Positions 1-9,502 of a stretch of DNA of 64,000 nt are shown here, in pieces (within the stretch, counting starts at the first letter, position 1; each line of letters starts with the position of its first letter). Below the pieces are notes generated by a model. The model did no database searches, was not told the origin of the DNA, and saw nothing but the letters and a program-made list of their open reading frames with translations. The stretch comes from Paraburkholderia sp. SOS3 (GTDB lineage Bacteria; Pseudomonadota; Gammaproteobacteria; Burkholderiales; Burkholderiaceae): positions 1,860,001-1,924,000 of the forward strand of contig NZ_CP018811.1 of assembly GCF_001922345.1 (NCBI RefSeq), read 5' to 3'. The position numbers and the translations under genes were made by a program.

Positions 1-884
1 TTCTTCGCCGCCGCCGCATCGAGCAGATGCGTGCCCTTCAGCAAGGGCAGATACTGCGCCGGCGTGAGGCCGACGCGCGCCGACATGATCTTCACTGCGT
101 CGGCCTGCGTTTTCGGGTCGTTCACGTAGGCCACGCACCGGTACCAGACCTTGAGCACTTTGGCCCAGTCCGCCTTGCGCGATGCGAGGCTTGCCGGATT
201 GACGGTGATCGCGTCGTAGATGAGCCCCGGCGCATCGGCCGACGTGAAGATCGGACGCGAGCCCGGCACGCGTTTCAATGCTTCGCCGGCACTCGGTTGC
301 CATGCGCCGATCGCCGCGATGTCCTGTGACGACGCAAGCACTTGCGGCAATTCGTTGGTCTTCGCGTTGACGAGCGTCACGTCCGACTCTTTCATGCCGT
401 GCTTCGCAAGCGCCGTATCGAGCAGCAGGTGATCGACGAGTCCGACCTCGACGCCGACCTTCTTGCCTTTCAAGGCTTCGACCGTTTTCGCCGACGGCTT
501 CGCGACGAGCATGTCGTTGCCGCTCGAATAGTCGGTCAGCAGGATCATCACGTTCTTCGCACCGCTTGCCCCGGTCACGAGCGCGTCGCCATTCGTCGCG
601 CCGACGCCGTCGAGCTTGCCCGCCGAGAATGCATCGAGCGACGCCGAGTAATCGAACCACTCGAAATCGACGTCGACGTTTTCCTGCTTGAACCAGCCCT
701 TGTCGATCGCGACCTGGAACAGCACCCACCCCGGCCAGTCGCTGTAACCGATTTTGAGCGGCGCGGCCGCCTGCGCCGACGCCGACGTCAGGCCGACGGC
801 AAATGCCGCGGCCGCTCCGGCAAGGCCGCGCCGCAGCGTACGGGACGCAAGAAGTTGAGCGCGTGCGTATTCGAATGCTTTCAT
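1..884 (-). CDS. ABC importer periplasmic binding protein of the guanidine/urea-carboxylase locus (partial)
   Basis: The gene reads leftwards from an ATG at 884 and is still open at base 1, so the C-terminus is missing; about 294 residues are visible. An N-terminal signal peptide ends near an AQA motif around residue 38, giving a periplasmic protein. The mature part begins PLKIGYSDWPGW and contains GKKVGVEVGLVDH, the pattern of NMT1/taurine-type binding proteins found next to urea carboxylases. A guanidine-I riboswitch lies just upstream in the same orientation. The matching permease and ATPase are about 11 kb away at the far end of the locus, so the importer is split over two riboswitch-controlled units. 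Guanidine as ligand is inferred from the riboswitch and the pathway; urea or a related compound is the alternative. Confidence 0.85.
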   Translation of the reverse strand, partial: MKAFEYARAQLLASRTLRRGLAGAAAAFAVGLTSASAQAAAPLKIGYSDWPGWVLFQVAIDKGWFKQENVDVDFEWFDYSASLDAFSAGKLDGVGATNGDALVTGASGAKNVMILLTDYSSGNDMLVAKPSAKTVEALKGKKVGVEVGLVDHLLLDTALAKHGMKESDVTLVNAKTNELPQVLASSQDIAAIGAWQPSAGEALKRVPGSRPIFTSADAPGLIYDAITVNPASLASRKADWAKVLKVWYRCVAYVNDPKTQADAVKIMSARVGLTPAQYLPLLKGTHLLDAAAAK

Positions 885-1043
885 TGTGTGCTCCAGGAGA
901 CCGGGTGAAGTGTTATCGAAATGAATCGCGCAAGCGGCGCACACGAGCTTCGGTGTGCGTGCCGGCGTCATGACCGGTTTCCTGCTGTGCATGGGACCGG
1001 CCACGGAGAGGCACGACGGCGGCCGTTATCGTCGCCATCGCGG

Positions 1044-1172
1044 ATCTCCCGGGCTTTTGTCCCGCCGTGTAGTGCGGCCTGCGAAGCATCGACTGCGGAT
1101 TTCGCTTCGCGGGCGCACCGGGCTGCTCTCGGACCAGACGTTCGCGTGACGAACCGGAACCCTAGCATCCCT
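1044..1172 (-). promoter_or_regulatory. Guanidine-I (ykkC) riboswitch upstream of the binding protein
   Basis: Read on the minus strand the segment has the conserved blocks of this class in order: CTAGGGTTCCG (near 1157-1167), TCTGGTCCGAGAG (near 1125-1137), then ACACGGCGGGAC and AAAAGCCCGGGAG near the 3' end (about 1047-1068). The 3' end is about 160 bases before the ATG at 884. Binding of guanidine normally turns the downstream gene on. A second copy with the same blocks is at 4226-4356. Confidence 0.95.
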
Positions 1173-1285
1173 AAGATGCGACGGTGCCGCACCTCTCGGG
1201 TGTTGCGCGAAGCCAGAAGCATGCCAGGCGATATCCGCATTCGCGCATGCGCTTCGGCCGCCGAAAGGATGTCGCGACGCATTGC

Positions 1286-1660
1286 TTACGAGCGATCGAG
1301 CGTCGAGAAGCGCTGATGGACAAATGCAAGGAACTGTTCGAGCCGCTCCTCGATCGCCGCGGCTAGCCGCACATGCTTGATGCGGCGATCATGCGCAGCG
1401 CTCGTTTCGCTGAGCCAGCCCGCATCGATCAGTTGCTGCACATAACGGACCGCTGTCCGGCGGCTTACGCCCGGCATGAAATCGTAAAGCGCGGTCTTGG
1501 CGAACTGCTCGTGCGGGTCGGCCCACATCTGACAGAACAGATCGCTGTAGTTGAGGTCGGCGAGTCCCAACTCGCCGAATTGCGCGGACCACTCGAAGTC
1601 CATGTCGAGGATGGCACGCGCGATGGCCTGCGCTTTGTTCCGGGCTATTTTCTTTTTCAT
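1286..1660 (-). CDS. Winged-helix (MarR-like) transcriptional regulator
   Basis: A 124-residue protein starting MKKKIARNKAQ. The centre (SRRTAVRYVQQLIDAGWL) reads as a recognition helix followed by DRRIKHVRL, a typical wing, as in MarR-type or other small winged-helix DNA-binding proteins. A longer in-frame start at 1735 exists, but the ATG at 1660 fits the compact fold better. It diverges from the isomerase/oxygenase pair starting at 1818, and a 12-base perfect palindrome lies in the shared intergenic region. It therefore probably controls that pair and itself. Its effector is unknown; a guanidino compound is possible from context only. Confidence 0.7.
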   Translation of the reverse strand: MKKKIARNKAQAIARAILDMDFEWSAQFGELGLADLNYSDLFCQMWADPHEQFAKTALYDFMPGVSRRTAVRYVQQLIDAGWLSETSAAHDRRIKHVRLAAAIEERLEQFLAFVHQRFSTLDRS

Positions 1661-1783
1661 CGATTCACCAGCACAAGGAGACGTGCACGGTTTACGTGCG
1701 AACAGGCCCGCGAAACGGGCGCGCCGTCGCGGCACGCGCCGCCGCCGCGAATGTTTTTTGACGCGTCGTGTTTAACATGTAGT

Positions 1784-1795
1784 ATTGCATGCAAT
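1784..1795. promoter_or_regulatory. Palindromic operator candidate between regulator and isomerase gene
   Basis: ATTGCATGCAAT is a perfect 12-base palindrome, followed by a further TTTGCAT half-site at 1796-1802, in an AT-rich patch directly before the start at 1818. The divergent winged-helix gene is the natural candidate to bind it. This is inference from position and symmetry. Confidence 0.5.
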
Positions 1796-1817
1796 TTTGC
1801 ATATAAAAAGGACGGCG

Positions 1818-2684
1818 ATGCGTTTCGCGCTATTCAAGACGTTCTGGGGATTCGCCGGAGGCCCGCGCGAGGCCGGCGCACTCGTGAGAGCGGCGAAGTT
1901 CGACGGCATCGAGGCGCAGGTGCCGGCCGGCGAAGCCAGGCGCGACGACTTCGCGCGCGCGTTGGCCGACGAGCGGCTCGACTTCATCGCGGAAATCACC
2001 ACCGCCGGCAGCTACGTACCCGAGCGCAGCGCGACGCCTGACGATCATCTGCGCGATCTCGAGGCGAAGCTGATCTGGGCAAAGCCCTTGCGGCCGCGCT
2101 TTTGCAATGTGATCGCAGGCTGCGATGCGTGGTCCGCGCCGATGCAAATCGATTTCTTCGCACGCGCGCTCGAACTCGAAGCAAGGCACGGCGTGATCTG
2201 CAGCTTCGAAACCCACCGCGGCCGCTCGTTCTTCAATCCGTGGATCACGCGCGATGTCGTGCGCGCGGTGCCGCAACTGAAGCTGACTTGCGACTTCAGT
2301 CACTGGGCGGTGGTCTGCGAAAGGCTGCTCGATAGCGAGTGGGACACGCTCGTCGAACTCGCTCCGCATGCGCATCACGTGCATGGGCGCGTCGGTTATC
2401 CGCAAGGTCCGCAGGTGCCGCATCCGGCCGCGCCCGAGTACGCGGACTGCCTCGCGTCGCATCGCCGTATCTGGGAGTTGCTGTGGAATGCGCAGCTTGC
2501 CGGCGGCTACACGGAAACCACCATGACGCCCGAATTCGGCCCCGACCGCTATCTGCATACGCTGCCGTTTACGGACGCGCCGGTCGCCGATCTCTGGGAA
2601 ATCAACACATGGATGGGCCGCGAGGAACAACGTCATTTCGCGGCATTTCTCGCACAACGCAACGCATACCCGACAACACGGTGA
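1818..2684 (+). CDS. TIM-barrel sugar-isomerase/epimerase-like protein
   Basis: A 288-residue cytoplasmic protein of the xylose-isomerase-like TIM-barrel (AP endonuclease 2) superfamily. Likely metal ligands sit in the usual strand ends: E131 (SFETHRG), D159 and H162 (TCDFSHW), H187/H189 (HHVHG) and E239 (TPEFGP). The ATG at 1818 has AAAAGGACGGCG before it; a start at 1785 has no ribosome site. It is followed after 5 bases by the 2-oxoglutarate oxygenase, so the two are almost surely co-transcribed. Family members isomerise or epimerise sugars or related polyols; the substrate here cannot be read from sequence. Its position between two guanidine riboswitch units suggests a role in a guanidino-compound pathway, which is inference. 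Confidence 0.75.
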   Translation: MRFALFKTFWGFAGGPREAGALVRAAKFDGIEAQVPAGEARRDDFARALADERLDFIAEITTAGSYVPERSATPDDHLRDLEAKLIWAKPLRPRFCNVIAGCDAWSAPMQIDFFARALELEARHGVICSFETHRGRSFFNPWITRDVVRAVPQLKLTCDFSHWAVVCERLLDSEWDTLVELAPHAHHVHGRVGYPQGPQVPHPAAPEYADCLASHRRIWELLWNAQLAGGYTETTMTPEFGPDRYLHTLPFTDAPVADLWEINTWMGREEQRHFAAFLAQRNAYPTTR

Positions 2685-2689
2685 TCACG

Positions 2690-3733
2690 ATGACGCGCAC
2701 CCATACCGGTTTCGGCGTCTTGCCGATAGTCGACGTCGGCGGTCTGTATAGCGAGGACGAGGGCGAGCGGCTTGCCACGGCCCGCTCGCTCGATCGCGCG
2801 GCCCGCGACGCGGGCTTCTTCTACGTGACGAACCATCGGGTCGGCCGCGCGTTGCAGACCGCGCTCGTCGAACACGCGCAGCGTTTCTTCGCGGCGCCGC
2901 ACGCGTGGAAGATGCGCTACTACATCGGTCAGTCGAGCGCGCATCGCGGTTACGTGCCCGAGGGCGAGGAGGTGTTTGCCGGAGGCAAGCGCGACAGGAA
3001 AGAAGCGTTCGACACGGGCCGCGATCTTCCGCTCGACGACCCCGACGTGAAGTCCGGCACGCCGATGCTCGGTCCGAACGTGTGGCCCGATCAAGCGGGC
3101 TTTCGCGAAGCGATCAGCGGGTACTACGATGCGGCTTTCGATCTGGGGCGACGTATTTTTCGCGGCTTCGCGCTCGCGCTCGGCTTGCCGCAGACGCACT
3201 TCGACGCGTATCTGCACAAGCCGCCGAGCCAGTTGCGGCTCGTTCATTACCCGTTCGACGCGTCGGCCGAGGACGCGCCCGGCATCGGCGCGCATACCGA
3301 CTACGAATGCTTCACGATCCTGCTGCCGACCGCGCCGGGCCTCGAGGTCATGAACGGCGACGGCCGGTGGATCGACGCGCCGCCGATCGAAGACGCGTTT
3401 ATCGTCAACATCGGCGACATGCTCGAGGTATGGACCGGTGGCACGTACGTCGCAACCTCGCACCGCGTGCGCAAGGTGACCCAGGAGCGCTACTCGTTTC
3501 CGCTGTTTTTCGCCTGCGACTACCATACCGTGGTTGCGCCGCTGCCGCAGTTCGCTACCTCGGACGTGCGCGCGAAGTATCCGCCTCTGGCGGCAGGCGA
3601 CCATCTGTTTGCACAGACCGCGCAGAGCTTCACGTATCTGAAGCAGCGTGTCGAGCGCGGCGAACTGACATTGCCCGACGGTTCCATGAAATTGTCGAGC
3701 TTCGGACAGGAAGCGCGTAATGCGGCACTGTAG
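2690..3733 (+). CDS. 2-oxoglutarate/Fe(II)-dependent oxygenase, isopenicillin-N-synthase/EFE-like
   Basis: A 347-residue cytoplasmic oxygenase. The iron ligands are H202 and D204 (GAHTDY) and H258 (TSHRV); R267 (ERYS) is the usual 2-oxoglutarate arginine. An N-terminal DIOX_N-type region is present, and RGYVPEGEEVFAGG (87-99) resembles the equivalent stretch in ethylene-forming enzyme, the bacterial enzyme that also releases guanidine from arginine. Plant homoarginine hydroxylases that release guanidine belong to the same fold. It lies 5 bases after the isomerase gene, inside a guanidine-utilisation locus, so a guanidine-releasing oxygenase is an attractive but unproven role. An in-frame GTG at 2681 is an alternative start. 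Confidence 0.82.
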   Translation: MTRTHTGFGVLPIVDVGGLYSEDEGERLATARSLDRAARDAGFFYVTNHRVGRALQTALVEHAQRFFAAPHAWKMRYYIGQSSAHRGYVPEGEEVFAGGKRDRKEAFDTGRDLPLDDPDVKSGTPMLGPNVWPDQAGFREAISGYYDAAFDLGRRIFRGFALALGLPQTHFDAYLHKPPSQLRLVHYPFDASAEDAPGIGAHTDYECFTILLPTAPGLEVMNGDGRWIDAPPIEDAFIVNIGDMLEVWTGGTYVATSHRVRKVTQERYSFPLFFACDYHTVVAPLPQFATSDVRAKYPPLAAGDHLFAQTAQSFTYLKQRVERGELTLPDGSMKLSSFGQEARNAAL

Positions 3734-4225
3734 CGGCGGCGCAGTAGCGACGCAGCGCGCGGGTGCTTACCGCGGCGTCGCGCGTTTCTTTTGCATCTCG
3801 ATGAAGCGCACCGAAAAGAGCGTATAGAGGGCGCGGCGAACGGAAATCAGAAGCGGCATGGCGGGCGGGTGGAAGTGGGCGTGTGTCTTCGTTAGAGCAA
3901 CGGCTATGCCATTTTCCGAGCTGCGCTAAAGCCCGCGTCGAGTAACGATGCGTCAATGACCTGCTGCGACGCGCGGACCACGCGCGCCCGAAGATGGCGC
4001 GCACGAGCTTTTGATTGGTGCGCGAGCGCCCCGCGTCAGGGCGAGCCGTGCGCCATCGCGCACTGTCGCGCACTGTCGGGAACACAAGGGGGCCACGCAC
4101 GCGCGCAGCGGCCCGATACCGTCGCGATCATGCGCGTGCTCATTTCACGACAGCCAGGTCAGCCGTTGGCACGGTACTCGCTTAAACGCACGGCGAGAGG
4201 TGCGAAGCAATTTGCATCATCTTCA
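3734..4225. other. Intergenic region between oxygenase gene and second guanidine riboswitch
   Basis: About 490 bases without a convincing gene. The one reading frame with some appeal is a 30-codon minus-strand frame at 3767-3859 (MPLLISVRRALYTLF...), which lacks a ribosome site. The promoter for the riboswitch-controlled operon must lie in the right part, but no clear -35/-10 pair was seen. Confidence 0.5.
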
Positions 4226-4356
4226 GGATCGCTAGGGTTCCGGTCATGCGGCACGCGCCGCACGATGCCTGGTCCGAGAGCAATCCGGTCTTGCCGCCCA
4301 CCTTGTACGAAGGCGCCGGCGAGGCTCCACGGAGGGACAAAAGCCCGGGAGGTCGC
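4226..4356 (+). promoter_or_regulatory. Guanidine-I (ykkC) riboswitch upstream of the guanidine carboxylase operon
   Basis: Contains GCTAGGGTTCCGG (4231-4243), CCTGGTCCGAGAGCA (4268-4282), CCACGGAGGGAC (4327-4338) and AAAAGCCCGGGAGG (4339-4352), the hallmark blocks of the guanidine-I aptamer. It ends about 55 bases before the first ATG at 4411, which has its own AAAGGAG site, leaving room for an expression platform. It should switch on the deiminase-carboxylase-hydrolase-transporter operon when guanidine is present. Confidence 0.96.
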
Positions 4357-4410
4357 GATGTCGTTCGTCGCTCCTCTCACGCCTATCCCTCTCGCTTCAA
4401 AGGAGCCTCC

Positions 4411-5166
4411 ATGCCGTCGAATCCCCCCGTCGACCTCGCACCGGTCCCGCATCCGCTGTGGGAAACCGTGATCCCTGCCGGCACGCACTGGTCCGGCGTC
4501 CTGCGCCGCGGCCTCGCGCTGCGCATCGTCGACACCGAAGGCGGCGCGAATCTCGCGGCCGTGTTCCATCGTCAGGAAGATCCGCTCGAGCGCTACAACA
4601 TGGCCGATACGCTGAAGGCGCAACACACGGCGCACCTGACGCGCGGCCACGTGCTGTATTCCGATATGGGCCGCGTGCTCGCATCGATCACCGCCGATAC
4701 GCTCGGCTGGCACGATCCGATCGGCGGCGTGGGCGACGCCCGCCTGTTCGCGCAGAAATACGGTGTCGCGCGCTACCAGCAGCATCGCAACGCGATGATC
4801 CGCAACGGTCGCGACAGCCTGCTGCTCGAACTTGCGAAGTACGGGCTCGGCACACGCGACCTCGTCGCGAACGTCAATTTCTTCAGCAAGCTCGCGACTG
4901 GCGACGACGGCTCCCTGAGTTTCGTCGCGAATCATTCGCGCGCCGGCGATGCGGTCGATCTGCGTTTCGAAATGAACACACTGGTTGCGTTTTCGAGCGC
5001 GCCGCATCCGCTCGATCCGGCGCCCGAGTATCGGCCCAAAGCGGTGAAGCTGATCGCCTACCGCGCGTATCCGGGCGATGCCGTCGTGCCGTCCGACGAC
5101 GCGTGCCGCGCGCACTGCGCGGAAAACGAGCGGGGCTTTACCAACACCGAACGACTTTTCGTATAA
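4411..5166 (+). CDS. Carboxyguanidine deiminase subunit (urea carboxylase-associated protein 2 type, DUF1989)
   Basis: A 251-residue cytoplasmic DUF1989 protein. Proteins of this pair, long called urea carboxylase-associated proteins, are now known as carboxyguanidine deiminase (CgdAB), which removes ammonia from carboxyguanidine to give allophanate. Diagnostic segments are [46 protein letters not shown] and NVNFFSKL, plus a C-terminal NERGFTNTE tail typical of the longer (type 2) subunit. AAAGGAG lies 6 bases before the ATG. It is first in the riboswitch-controlled operon and is followed 11 bases later by its partner. Which of the names cgdA or cgdB applies was not decided. Confidence 0.93.
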   Translation: MPSNPPVDLAPVPHPLWETVIPAGTHWSGVLRRGLALRIVDTEGGANLAAVFHRQEDPLERYNMADTLKAQHTAHLTRGHVLYSDMGRVLASITADTLGWHDPIGGVGDARLFAQKYGVARYQQHRNAMIRNGRDSLLLELAKYGLGTRDLVANVNFFSKLATGDDGSLSFVANHSRAGDAVDLRFEMNTLVAFSSAPHPLDPAPEYRPKAVKLIAYRAYPGDAVVPSDDACRAHCAENERGFTNTERLFV

Positions 5167-5177
5167 GGAGCGCCGCC

Positions 5178-5834
5178 ATGAACATCATCGAAAGCACACT
5201 CGATACGCGCGACGCGCTCTACGATTTCACGCTGCCGGCCGGCGAGCCGTGGCTGCACGAAGTGAAGCGCGGGCAGATCTTCCGGATTCTCGACCTCGAA
5301 GGCAATCAGGCCGTCGATACGCTGTTCTACAGCAGCGCCGATCCGCTCGAACGCTACAGCGCGCAGGACACGATACGCAAGCAGCTGAACCTTTATCTCG
5401 GCGCGGGCAGCGTGCTGATGTCGAACCTCGGCAACCCGATGCTGACGATCGTCGCCGACACTTGCGGCCGGCACGATACGCTCGGCGGCGCATGCGCGGC
5501 CGAAAGCAACACCGTGCGCTATGCGCTCGACAAGCGCCATATGCACAACTGCCGCGACACCTTCCTGCATGCGATCACGCATTGCACGTGCGGCGCCGGC
5601 GCGCATCTGACGAAGCGCGACATCGTCGGCAACATCAACTTCTTCATGAACGTGCCGGTCACGCCGCTTGGGCAACTGACCTTCGAAGACGGTATTTCGG
5701 CGCCCGGCAAATATGTCGAAATGCGTGCGGAGATGGACGTGACGGTGCTGATCTCGAACTGTCCGCAATTGAACAACCCGTGCAACGGCTATAACCCGAC
5801 GCCCGTGAGGCTCTCGATCTGGGAGGCGCAATGA
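5178..5834 (+). CDS. Carboxyguanidine deiminase subunit (urea carboxylase-associated protein 1 type, DUF1989)
   Basis: A 218-residue partner of the preceding protein and the same DUF1989 family, so the two probably form a hetero-oligomer. Typical segments are [54 protein letters not shown] and NINFFMNVP. The paralogous copies share the ADT-(G/C)-x-HD core, consistent with an old duplication. TAAGGAG precedes the ATG. Its TGA overlaps the ATG of the carboxylase gene (ATGA at 5831-5834), indicating tight translational coupling. Role: conversion of carboxyguanidine to allophanate with its partner. Confidence 0.93.
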   Translation: MNIIESTLDTRDALYDFTLPAGEPWLHEVKRGQIFRILDLEGNQAVDTLFYSSADPLERYSAQDTIRKQLNLYLGAGSVLMSNLGNPMLTIVADTCGRHDTLGGACAAESNTVRYALDKRHMHNCRDTFLHAITHCTCGAGAHLTKRDIVGNINFFMNVPVTPLGQLTFEDGISAPGKYVEMRAEMDVTVLISNCPQLNNPCNGYNPTPVRLSIWEAQ

Positions 5835-8800
5835 GTGAGGCGTTGCGCTTCTCGAAGGTGCTCGTCGCGAATCGCGGCGAAATCGCGTGCCGCGTGATTC
5901 GCACGCTCAGGCGTCTGAATATCGCGTCGGTCGCCGTGTACTCGGAAGCGGACCGCCACGCGATGCATGTGATGCTGGCCGACGAAGCGGTCTGCATCGG
6001 GCCGGCCGCGGCGGCCGCCAGTTATCTGAATGTGGACGCGATACTCGACGCGGCACGCGCAACGGGCGCGCAAGCGGTGCATCCGGGCTACGGATTCCTG
6101 TCCGAAAACGCCGCGTTTGCGCAGGCGTGCGAGGACGCGGGCATCCGCTTTATCGGTCCGCGCGCGGAACAGATGCGCGCATTCGGTCTCAAGCATACGG
6201 CACGCGAACTCGCGCGATCGAACGACGTGGCGCTGCTGCCGGGCACCGGCCTGCTGCCCGATGTCGCCACGGCGCTCGCCGAAGCCGCCTCGATCGGCTA
6301 CCCGGTGATGTTGAAAAGCACGGCGGGCGGCGGCGGCATCGGCATGTCGCTGTGCCGCAGCGCGCAGGAGCTCGAAGCGGCGTTCGCATCGGTGGTGCGT
6401 CTGGGCGAGGCGAACTTCGCGAATGCGGGTGTGTATGTCGAGAAGTTCGTCGAACACGCGCGCCATATCGAAGTGCAGATTTTCGGCGACGGCCGCGGCA
6501 AGGTGATTGCACTGGGCGAGCGCGACTGCTCGGTGCAGCGGCGCAACCAGAAGGTAATCGAGGAGACGCCCGCGCCGGGACTCGCCGCCGGCGAGCGCGC
6601 CACGCTGCATGAAAGCGCGGTGCGGCTCGCGCAAGCGGTCAGCTACGAGTCGGCGGGCACCGTCGAGTTCGTGTTCGACGCGCATGCACGCCGCTTCTAT
6701 TTTCTCGAAGTCAATACGCGGCTGCAGGTCGAGCATTGCGTGACCGAAGAAGTGACCGGTGTCGACCTGGTCGAGTGGATGATCCGTCAGGCCGAGGGCG
6801 CATTGCCCGCGCTCGCGTCGATTGCGCCCGCTGCGAGCGGCGCGAGCATTCAGGTACGCCTTTATGCAGAGGATCCGCACAAGCAGTTCCAGCCCAGTGC
6901 GGGGACGCTGACCCATGTCGAGTTTGCGAAAGACGCGCGCGTCGATACGTGGGTCGATGCAGGCACCGAAGTCAGCGCGTTCTACGATCCGCTGCTCGCG
7001 AAGCTGATCGTCAGAGGCGCGACGCGCGAGGCCGCGCTCGCCGCGCTTCGCGACGCGCTCGAAAACACGCAGCTCTACGGTATCGAGACGAACCTCGACT
7101 ATCTGCGCGCGGTTGTCGGTTCCGACACATTCGCGCGCGGCGCGCAAACCACCGCGTTCCTGTCGCGCTTCATGTTCGCCCCGCATACGATCGACGTGCT
7201 CGACGGCGGCGTGCAGACGACGGTCCAGCAATTGCCGGGCCGGCTCGGCTACTGGGATATCGGCGTGCCGCCGTCAGGTCCGATGGACGACCGGTCGTTT
7301 TCGCTCGCGAACGAATTGCTCGGCAATGCGCCCGACGCGGCCGGCCTCGAATTCACGATGGTCGGCGCGACGCTGCGCTTCAATACGGCGGCGCTTTTCG
7401 TACTCGGCGGCGCGACGCTTGCCGCGACGCTCGACGGCGCGCCGGCGCCGTTCTGGCGCGTGCTGCGCGCGGCGCCCGGCGCCGTGCTGAAGCTCGGCGG
7501 CGTGACCGGCGCCGGCGTGCGTGCGTGTCTGGCGATCAAAGGCGGGCTGCAGGTGCCCGATTATCTCGGCAGCAAGGCGACCTTCACGCTCGGCCAGTTC
7601 GGCGGGCATGCGGGCCGAGCATTGCGCAAGGGCGACGTGCTGCACCTGGCCAGCGATGCAGGCGAGGGCGAGCACGGTGCGGCACTCGACACCGCACGGA
7701 TGCCTGCGCTGACCCACGACTGGACGCTGCGCGTGCTGAACGGTCCGCATGGCGCGCCCGATTTCTTCACGCCCGACGACATCGCGATGCTGTACGGCAC
7801 GAGCTGGACAGTGCACTACAACTCGAGCCGCACGGGCGTGCGGCTCATCGGTCCCGCGCCGAAATGGGCGCGCCGCGACGGCGGCGAAGCGGGCCTGCAT
7901 CCGTCGAACATTCACGACAACGCCTACGCGATCGGCGCGGTCGATTTCACCGGCGATATGCCGGTGATCCTCGGACCGGACGGCCCGAGCCTCGGCGGCT
8001 TCGTTTGCCCGGTCACGGTGATTGCCGACGAGTTATGGAAGCTCGGGCAGTTGCGGCCCGGCGATACGGTGCGCTTTGCGCCGGCTGAGCAGTCGAGCGC
8101 ATTGCCCGCATCGCAAGTATCGCCCGGGTCGCACGTATCGCACGCTTCGACGGCTGCGGTTCACGATAACGCCTGCGTGCTTCATCGCGACGCGACGGCA
8201 GGCGACGGCATCGGCGTCGTCTACCGGCAGTCGGGCGATCGCAATCTGCTGATCGAATATGGCCCGCTCGTGCTCGACCTGAACCTGCGTTTTCGCGTGC
8301 ATGCGTTGATGCACTGGCTCGACGAGCACCGCCTGCCCGGTATCGTCGATCTGACGCCGGGCATCCGCTCGCTGCAGGTGCACTTCGAGCCGCGCGTGCT
8401 GTCGCGCGCGCGGTTGCTCGAGCACGTGCAGCGCGCCGAATCGGCATTGCCCGCGATCGACGGCATGCGCGTGCCGAACCGCATCGTCCATTTGCCGCTG
8501 TCGTGGGACGACCCGTCGACGCGCATCGCGATCGAGCGCTATATGCAGTCGGTGCGCCCCGATGCGCCGTGGTGCCCGAGCAATATCGAGTTCATTCGCC
8601 GCATCAACGGGCTCGCGAGTATCGACGACGTGAAGCGCATCGTGTTCGACGCACGCTATCTCGTGATGGGTCTCGGCGACGTCTATCTCGGCGCGCCGGT
8701 CGCGACGCCGCTCGATCCGCGCCATCGGCTCGTCACGACGAAGTACAACCCCGCGCGCACGTGGACGCCCGAGAACGCGGTCGGTATCGGCGGTGCGTAT

Positions 8801-9502
8801 CTGTGCGTGTACGGTATGGAAGGCCCGGGCGGCTATCAGTTCGTCGGGCGCACCGTGCAGATGTGGAACCGCTATCGGACCACGCGCGAGTTCGCGGCGG
8901 GCAAGCCGTGGCTGCTGCGCTTCTTCGACGAGATCCGCTTCTACGAGGTCAGCGAAGCGGAACTGACCGAACTGCGCGCCGATTTCGTCGCCGGGCGCGC
9001 GAGCCTGAAAATCGAAGAATCCACGTTCGATCTCGGCGCCTACAACCGCTTCCTGCGCGACGAGGCTCAATCGATCGCCGCCTTCAAGAGCTCGCAGCAG
9101 GCGGCCTTCGAGGCCGAGCGCGAGCGTTGGCGCGCAGCGGGCACCGCCGAATATGTCGGCGAGCCGGGCGGCGGCGAGGCGCAAGGCGGGCACGGTGCAA
9201 GCGGAGCGGGCGGCGCGGCGAGTGCCGCCGACGTGCTCGCCGACGGCGTGCGCGGCATCGTCGCCGACGTGTCGGGCAGCGTCTGGAAACTGCTCGTCAG
9301 TGCGGGCGAGCGCGTTACGGCGGGGCAGGTCGTGGCGATCGTGGAGTCGATGAAAATGGAAGTGTCGGTGCAAGCGTCCGACGACGGCGTGATCGAGACG
9401 ATCGATTGCGCGGAAGGCGCGGCGGTTGTCGCCGGCCAGCGGCTGATGACGGTAAAGAGTGCCGTCGCGGCCGATGCTATCGAGGAGGTCGTGTGCAAGT
9501 AA
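5831..9502 (+). CDS. Guanidine/urea carboxylase, biotin-dependent
   Basis: A 1223-residue multidomain enzyme that carboxylates guanidine (or urea) using ATP and bicarbonate. Domain order: biotin carboxylase (about 1-450; [17 protein letters not shown] start, glycine-rich AGGGGIGM loop near 165), carboxyltransferase C-part of KipA/AHS2 type (about 455-760, VPPSGPMDD), KipI/AHS1-type part (about 790-1010), a linker, and a biotinyl domain (about 1140-1215) with ESMKM, K1175 being the biotin attachment site. Length and order match urea carboxylases not fused to the hydrolase. Because a guanidine riboswitch and the deiminase pair stand upstream, guanidine is the likely substrate; urea cannot be excluded without testing. 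Downstream hydrolase overlaps its end. Confidence 0.95.
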   Translation: MSEALRFSKVLVANRGEIACRVIRTLRRLNIASVAVYSEADRHAMHVMLADEAVCIGPAAAAASYLNVDAILDAARATGAQAVHPGYGFLSENAAFAQACEDAGIRFIGPRAEQMRAFGLKHTARELARSNDVALLPGTGLLPDVATALAEAASIGYPVMLKSTAGGGGIGMSLCRSAQELEAAFASVVRLGEANFANAGVYVEKFVEHARHIEVQIFGDGRGKVIALGERDCSVQRRNQKVIEETPAPGLAAGERATLHESAVRLAQAVSYESAGTVEFVFDAHARRFYFLEVNTRLQVEHCVTEEVTGVDLVEWMIRQAEGALPALASIAPAASGASIQVRLYAEDPHKQFQPSAGTLTHVEFAKDARVDTWVDAGTEVSAFYDPLLAKLIVRGATREAALAALRDALENTQLYGIETNLDYLRAVVGSDTFARGAQTTAFLSRFMFAPHTIDVLDGGVQTTVQQLPGRLGYWDIGVPPSGPMDDRSFSLANELLGNAPDAAGLEFTMVGATLRFNTAALFVLGGATLAATLDGAPAPFWRVLRAAPGAVLKLGGVTGAGVRACLAIKGGLQVPDYLGSKATFTLGQFGGHAGRALRKGDVLHLASDAGEGEHGAALDTARMPALTHDWTLRVLNGPHGAPDFFTPDDIAMLYGTSWTVHYNSSRTGVRLIGPAPKWARRDGGEAGLHPSNIHDNAYAIGAVDFTGDMPVILGPDGPSLGGFVCPVTVIADELWKLGQLRPGDTVRFAPAEQSSALPASQVSPGSHVSHASTAAVHDNACVLHRDATAGDGIGVVYRQSGDRNLLIEYGPLVLDLNLRFRVHALMHWLDEHRLPGIVDLTPGIRSLQVHFEPRVLSRARLLEHVQRAESALPAIDGMRVPNRIVHLPLSWDDPSTRIAIERYMQSVRPDAPWCPSNIEFIRRINGLASIDDVKRIVFDARYLVMGLGDVYLGAPVATPLDPRHRLVTTKYNPARTWTPENAVGIGGAYLCVYGMEGPGGYQFVGRTVQMWNRYRTTREFAAGKPWLLRFFDEIRFYEVSEAELTELRADFVAGRASLKIEESTFDLGAYNRFLRDEAQSIAAFKSSQQAAFEAERERWRAAGTAEYVGEPGGGEAQGGHGASGAGGAASAADVLADGVRGIVADVSGSVWKLLVSAGERVTAGQVVAIVESMKMEVSVQASDDGVIETIDCAEGAAVVAGQRLMTVKSAVAADAIEEVVCK

